Notes under the pieces: generated by a model | What the model was told of the DNA's origin: nothing | Seen by the model: the letters and a program-made list of their open reading frames with translations, nothing else | Database searches by the model: none | In this document: positions 5,506 through 8,163 of the stretch, piece by piece | How the letters are laid out: each line of letters begins with the position of its first letter | Numbering within the stretch: position 1 is the first letter of the stretch | Translations under genes and position numbers: made by a program | From: Oscillospiraceae bacterium | GTDB lineage: Bacteria; Bacillota; Clostridia; Oscillospirales; Acutalibacteraceae | Assembly: GCA_003499325.1 (NCBI GenBank) | Contig: DNIP01000123.1 | Coordinates: 2,304-10,466 of the forward strand | Direction: 5' to 3' | DNA length: 8,163 nucleotides

Positions 5506-6195
5506 ATGAACAATCGAAAGATCCTTATCGTAGACGACGATCAGAACATCTGCGAGCTCTTACGCCTCTACATTGAAAAAGAGGGCTACACCACCGCGAT
5601 CGCCAACGACGGCGAACAGGCGCTGGCGCTCTTTGAGCGTGAACAGCCCGCGCTGGTGCTGCTCGACATCATGCTGCCCAAGATGGACGGCTGGCAGGTA
5701 TGCCGCGAGATCCGCAAGACCTCCGACTGCCCGATCATCATGCTCACTGCCAAGGGCGAGGTATTCGACAAGATCCTCGGTCTGGAGCTGGGCGCGGACG
5801 ACTATGTGGTCAAGCCGTTTGAAGCCAAGGAGGTCGTCGCGCGTATCCGTGCCGTCCTGCGCAGAATGGGCAATACCGACGAAGAAGCCGTCAAGGAAGT
5901 GCGCTGGGACAAGCTCGTCATCAACCTGACCAACTACGAGCTGATCGTGGACGGCAAGCAGATCGACACCCCGCCCAAGGAGCTGGAGCTGCTGTATCAC
6001 CTCGCGTCCAACCCGAACAAGGTATTCACGCGCGATCAGCTGCTCGACCAGGTCTGGGGCTTTGAATACTACGGCGACAGCCGTACCGTAGACGTACACG
6101 TAAAACGTATCAGAGAGAAAATCGACGGCGTCTCCGACAAATGGGAGCTGCGCACCGTCTGGGGAGTAGGCTATAAATTTGAAACAAAGGGCTGA
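5506..6195 (+). CDS. OmpR/PhoB-family response regulator
   Basis: The protein has 229 residues, normal for the family. The receiver domain spans about 4-118, with acidic pocket Asp11/Asp12, phosphoacceptor Asp54 (VLLDIMLPKMDG), Thr81 and Lys103 (VVKPF). A short linker leads to a winged-helix DNA-binding domain at about 128-227, with the typical PPKELELLYHLASNP and VDVHVKRIREKI blocks. It should bind promoter DNA when phosphorylated by the kinase encoded just downstream. The ATG at 5506 is preceded by GTGAGGT at about seven bases. Its 3' end overlaps the kinase start by 17 bases, so the two are translationally linked. Its regulon cannot be named from this sequence; similarity to PhoP, YycF or CssR would be only family-wide. 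Confidence 0.94.
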   Translation: MNNRKILIVDDDQNICELLRLYIEKEGYTTAIANDGEQALALFEREQPALVLLDIMLPKMDGWQVCREIRKTSDCPIIMLTAKGEVFDKILGLELGADDYVVKPFEAKEVVARIRAVLRRMGNTDEEAVKEVRWDKLVINLTNYELIVDGKQIDTPPKELELLYHLASNPNKVFTRDQLLDQVWGFEYYGDSRTVDVHVKRIREKIDGVSDKWELRTVWGVGYKFETKG

Positions 6196-7762
6196 TCAAG
6201 CGAACCAAAAGTCCGCTTCATACCGCGGGAAAGCGCCGTACTTCCGTGTGCGGCGATCCCTCTTCAAAAAATATCTGATCTTCGGCATCTCGATCCTTTT
6301 GACCAGCTTCATCGCGCTGAGCGTGACCATGTACATCTTTGTCAACCAATATTGGGAGGAGCAAAAGAAGAAGTCGCTGCTTGATAACGCCCATAAGGTG
6401 GCGGAGGCGATCACCACTTATTCTTACATCATCCCGTCGGTTCACTCACTGGTCATCGACGATCATTCTCCCGTCGGCATTACGGTCGGCAGTATCTCCA
6501 AAAGCCTCGACGCCGACATCCTGATCACCGACAACAAGGGCGTATGCCTGTATTGCTCGGAAAATGACGACTGTATCCACAAGACCCGCACCTTTCCCTC
6601 CAAGGTGCTGCTCGAGACCACCCCTGGCGAATATTTCTCCTCGGGCACACTGGACGGCTATTATTCCGACAACCGCTATACGGCGGGCGTACCGATCGTG
6701 CTGGAATCCGAATCAAGCCCCTCGGCGTTCTGCTATGTCACCACCAAGGCGACCTTCCTCTCGGGACTGCCGGTCACGTTCCTGCATATTTTCCTGACTG
6801 CGGCGGCTGTGATGCTGATCATCATTATCATCTTTGTCGCGGTGATGTCCTACAGCATGACAAAGCCGCTCAAGCAGATGTCCTCCGCCGCCAAGAAATT
6901 CGCGGTCGGCGATTTTTCGGTGCGCGTCAACGTCACCTCCGACGATGAGATCGGCGAGCTTGCCAATGCCTTCAACTACATGGCGGACAGTCTGGCGTCC
7001 AGTGAGGGTATGCGCCGATCGTTCATCTCGAACGTGTCGCATGAGCTCAAAACGCCGATGACGACCATCGCGGGCTTCATCGACGGTATGCTCGACGGCA
7101 CCATCCCGCCCGAGCGCCACGATCACTATATGAAGATCGTGTCCACCGAGGTCAAGCGCCTGTCGCGGCTGGTGACCTCGATGCTCAACCTGTCGCGCAT
7201 TGACCGCGGCGAGTTAAAGGTCAACCGCCAGAAGTTCGATATGTTCTCGCTGATCATCACGATCCTCGCCAGCTACGAGCAGAAGATCATCGCCCGCAAG
7301 CTGCATATCACGGGGCTCGAGGACTTTCGCAGTATTGTGGTCGACGCCGACCCCGATCTGATGTATCAGGTGGTGTATAACCTGATCGAGAACGCGGTCA
7401 AGTTCACCAACGAGGGCGGCACCATCCACTTCGGTGTGGAAGAAACGCGCTACGACGTATCCATCAGCATCTCTAACACCGGTCCCGGTATTCCTCCCGA
7501 GGATATCCGGTATGTATTTGACCGATTCTATAAAACCGACAAGAGCCGCAGTATCGACAAGAAGGGCATGGGTCTGGGGCTGTTCATTGCCAAGACCATC
7601 ATGCGCCTGCACGGCGGCGATATCTATGTCGATTCCCGCGTCAACGAGTTCACCACCTTCACCATCCGTCTGCCCAAGACCGTTCAGCAAAATCCCGAAC
7701 CGGAGAGAAAGCAGAACCAACAATTCGTGGAAGCGACCGTTGACAATGAAATTGAAGAATAA
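6179..7762 (+). CDS. Membrane sensor histidine kinase (HAMP-HisKA-HATPase)
   Basis: With the TTG start the protein has 527 residues. A basic N-terminus leads to TM1 (about 32-56), an extracytoplasmic sensor region (about 57-198), TM2 (about 200-224), HAMP (about 225-275), HisKA with His288 in SNVSHELKTP, and a HATPase domain. In the last, the N box holds NLIENAVKF (401-409), the G1 box NTGPGIPP (433-440), the F-box DRFYKTDKS (448-456) and the G2 box KGMGLGLFIA (462-471). The order is classical for a partner of OmpR-type regulators. The sensor holds a cysteine/histidine cluster (Cys123, Cys126, Cys132, His134). A polar Q/E-rich tail (501-527) follows the ATPase domain. The start overlaps the regulator by 17 bases; GTAGG lies eight bases before the TTG. 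A GTG at 6248 is an alternative with a poorer ribosome site. The signal sensed is unknown. Confidence 0.92.
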   Translation: MKQRADQANQKSASYRGKAPYFRVRRSLFKKYLIFGISILLTSFIALSVTMYIFVNQYWEEQKKKSLLDNAHKVAEAITTYSYIIPSVHSLVIDDHSPVGITVGSISKSLDADILITDNKGVCLYCSENDDCIHKTRTFPSKVLLETTPGEYFSSGTLDGYYSDNRYTAGVPIVLESESSPSAFCYVTTKATFLSGLPVTFLHIFLTAAAVMLIIIIIFVAVMSYSMTKPLKQMSSAAKKFAVGDFSVRVNVTSDDEIGELANAFNYMADSLASSEGMRRSFISNVSHELKTPMTTIAGFIDGMLDGTIPPERHDHYMKIVSTEVKRLSRLVTSMLNLSRIDRGELKVNRQKFDMFSLIITILASYEQKIIARKLHITGLEDFRSIVVDADPDLMYQVVYNLIENAVKFTNEGGTIHFGVEETRYDVSISISNTGPGIPPEDIRYVFDRFYKTDKSRSIDKKGMGLGLFIAKTIMRLHGGDIYVDSRVNEFTTFTIRLPKTVQQNPEPERKQNQQFVEATVDNEIEE

Positions 7763-7795
7763 TCTATTATGATTAAGAATGGAAGGTAGTTGAAT

Positions 7796-8163
7796 ATGGA
7801 AGAATTCACTCCCAATCAGCAGTATCATCCCGAACAGGAATATCAATCGCTGACAGATGAACAAAAGCGCATTGAAGAAGAAAACACCGCCTCTGTGAAA
7901 GCTGTAGAGAGCACGCACATTACCGAGGAGCAACCGACCGAGGTGACTGTGCAAGAGCCCGCAGAGCAGCCCGCGATGCCTCAGCCGCCGACGCAGGCTC
8001 CCGTACAGCCTGCACAGCCGACGGCTTATCCGAACGGCACGGCGCCCTACGGCTACCCGCCCTACTATCAGCAGGGCGCATATCGGCAGCCTGTACAGCA
8101 GCAACCCATACAGCAGCCCGTACAGCCGATGCAACAGCCTGTACAACAGCCGATGCAACAGCC
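7796..8163 (+). CDS. Partial Q/P-rich protein, N-terminal part only
   Basis: An open frame runs from the ATG at 7796 to the window edge (122 codons). It follows GGAAGG (7781-7786) by nine bases and lies 33 bases after the kinase stop, so it is probably in the same operon. The N-terminus (1-60) is polar and acidic, with no signal peptide or membrane segment. From about residue 68 it becomes a Pro/Gln/Tyr-rich disordered stretch, ending in QPVQ/QPMQ repeats. Such disordered cytoplasmic leaders occur before the single membrane anchor of HtrA-like trypsin proteases and other envelope proteins of Clostridia. A regulator-kinase-HtrA order is known in Firmicutes, but no protease sequence is visible here, so this assignment is only a guess. 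The rest of the gene lies outside the window. Confidence 0.8.
   Translation, partial: MEEFTPNQQYHPEQEYQSLTDEQKRIEEENTASVKAVESTHITEEQPTEVTVQEPAEQPAMPQPPTQAPVQPAQPTAYPNGTAPYGYPPYYQQGAYRQPVQQQPIQQPVQPMQQPVQQPMQQ
8087..8163 (+). repeat. Short in-frame tandem repeats encoding QPVQ/QPMQ
   Basis: From 8087 to the edge the coding sequence is built of degenerate 12-base units, such as CAGCCGATGCAA and CAGCCTGTACAA. The unit CAGCCGATGCAA (allowing CAG/CAA changes) recurs at least twice after 8123. Multiples of three keep the frame, so copy number can vary without breaking the protein. The array continues beyond the window. Confidence 0.65.

Noticed and set aside
7214..8158. Minus-strand frame opposite the kinase C-terminus and the Q/P-rich gene
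   Set aside because: Its Leu/Arg/Tyr repeats are the reverse reading of the CAG/CCG repeats, and it crosses two well-supported plus-strand genes.

Overview
The window looks like chromosomal DNA of an endospore-forming Clostridia-type Firmicute, plausibly near Ruminococcaceae/Oscillospiraceae. The reasons are a clear spoIIID gene, AGGAGG-type ribosome binding sites, sigma-A-type promoters in AT-rich gaps between fairly GC-rich genes, and no phage or plasmid genes. The family-level placement is inference.

Layout. The left part is a minus-strand operon reading from about 3330 down to 196. It starts at a strong sigma-A promoter (3325-3353), continues through a membrane-anchored UDP-HexNAc 4,6-dehydratase of the CapD/WbpM/PglF type (1369-3267), then a GalE-type epimerase (196-1203), and ends at a hairpin terminator (71-112). 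Divergently on the plus strand lies spoIIID (3507-3770), preceded by a near-consensus sigma-E promoter (3400-3428). Next is a plus-strand DegT/ArnB-type sugar aminotransferase (4066-5277) with its own sigma-A promoter. After a complex hairpin region (5281-5359) comes an apparent operon of an OmpR-family response regulator (5506-6195), its overlapping membrane histidine kinase (6179-7762), and a Q/P-rich protein cut by the window edge (7796 onward).

How the genes fit. The dehydratase, epimerase and PLP aminotransferase form a plausible nucleotide-sugar set: 4-keto-6-deoxy-HexNAc formation, C4 epimerisation and 4-amination, for a cell-surface, exosporium or protein-linked glycan. The epimerase has Cys at the position that gates UDP-GlcNAc access in characterised GalE proteins. 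The two-component pair senses something outside the membrane through a domain with a Cys-rich motif, and its likely co-transcribed partner is the Q/P-rich protein.

Most unusual signal. Three gaps each carry an element of about 150-200 bp bounded by inverted arms of tandem 7-base repeats. The heptamer differs between elements (GTTAACG, NAGATAA, AGGAGTK), but the two arms of one element match. A GTGAAGG-plus-hairpin module and a CGTTTCCCGA core word are shared between some of them. Each element abuts or supplies the stop codon of a gene: galE, the dehydratase and spoIIID. This looks like a dispersed, non-coding, stop-codon-associated repeat family. It is the best candidate here for something under-described.
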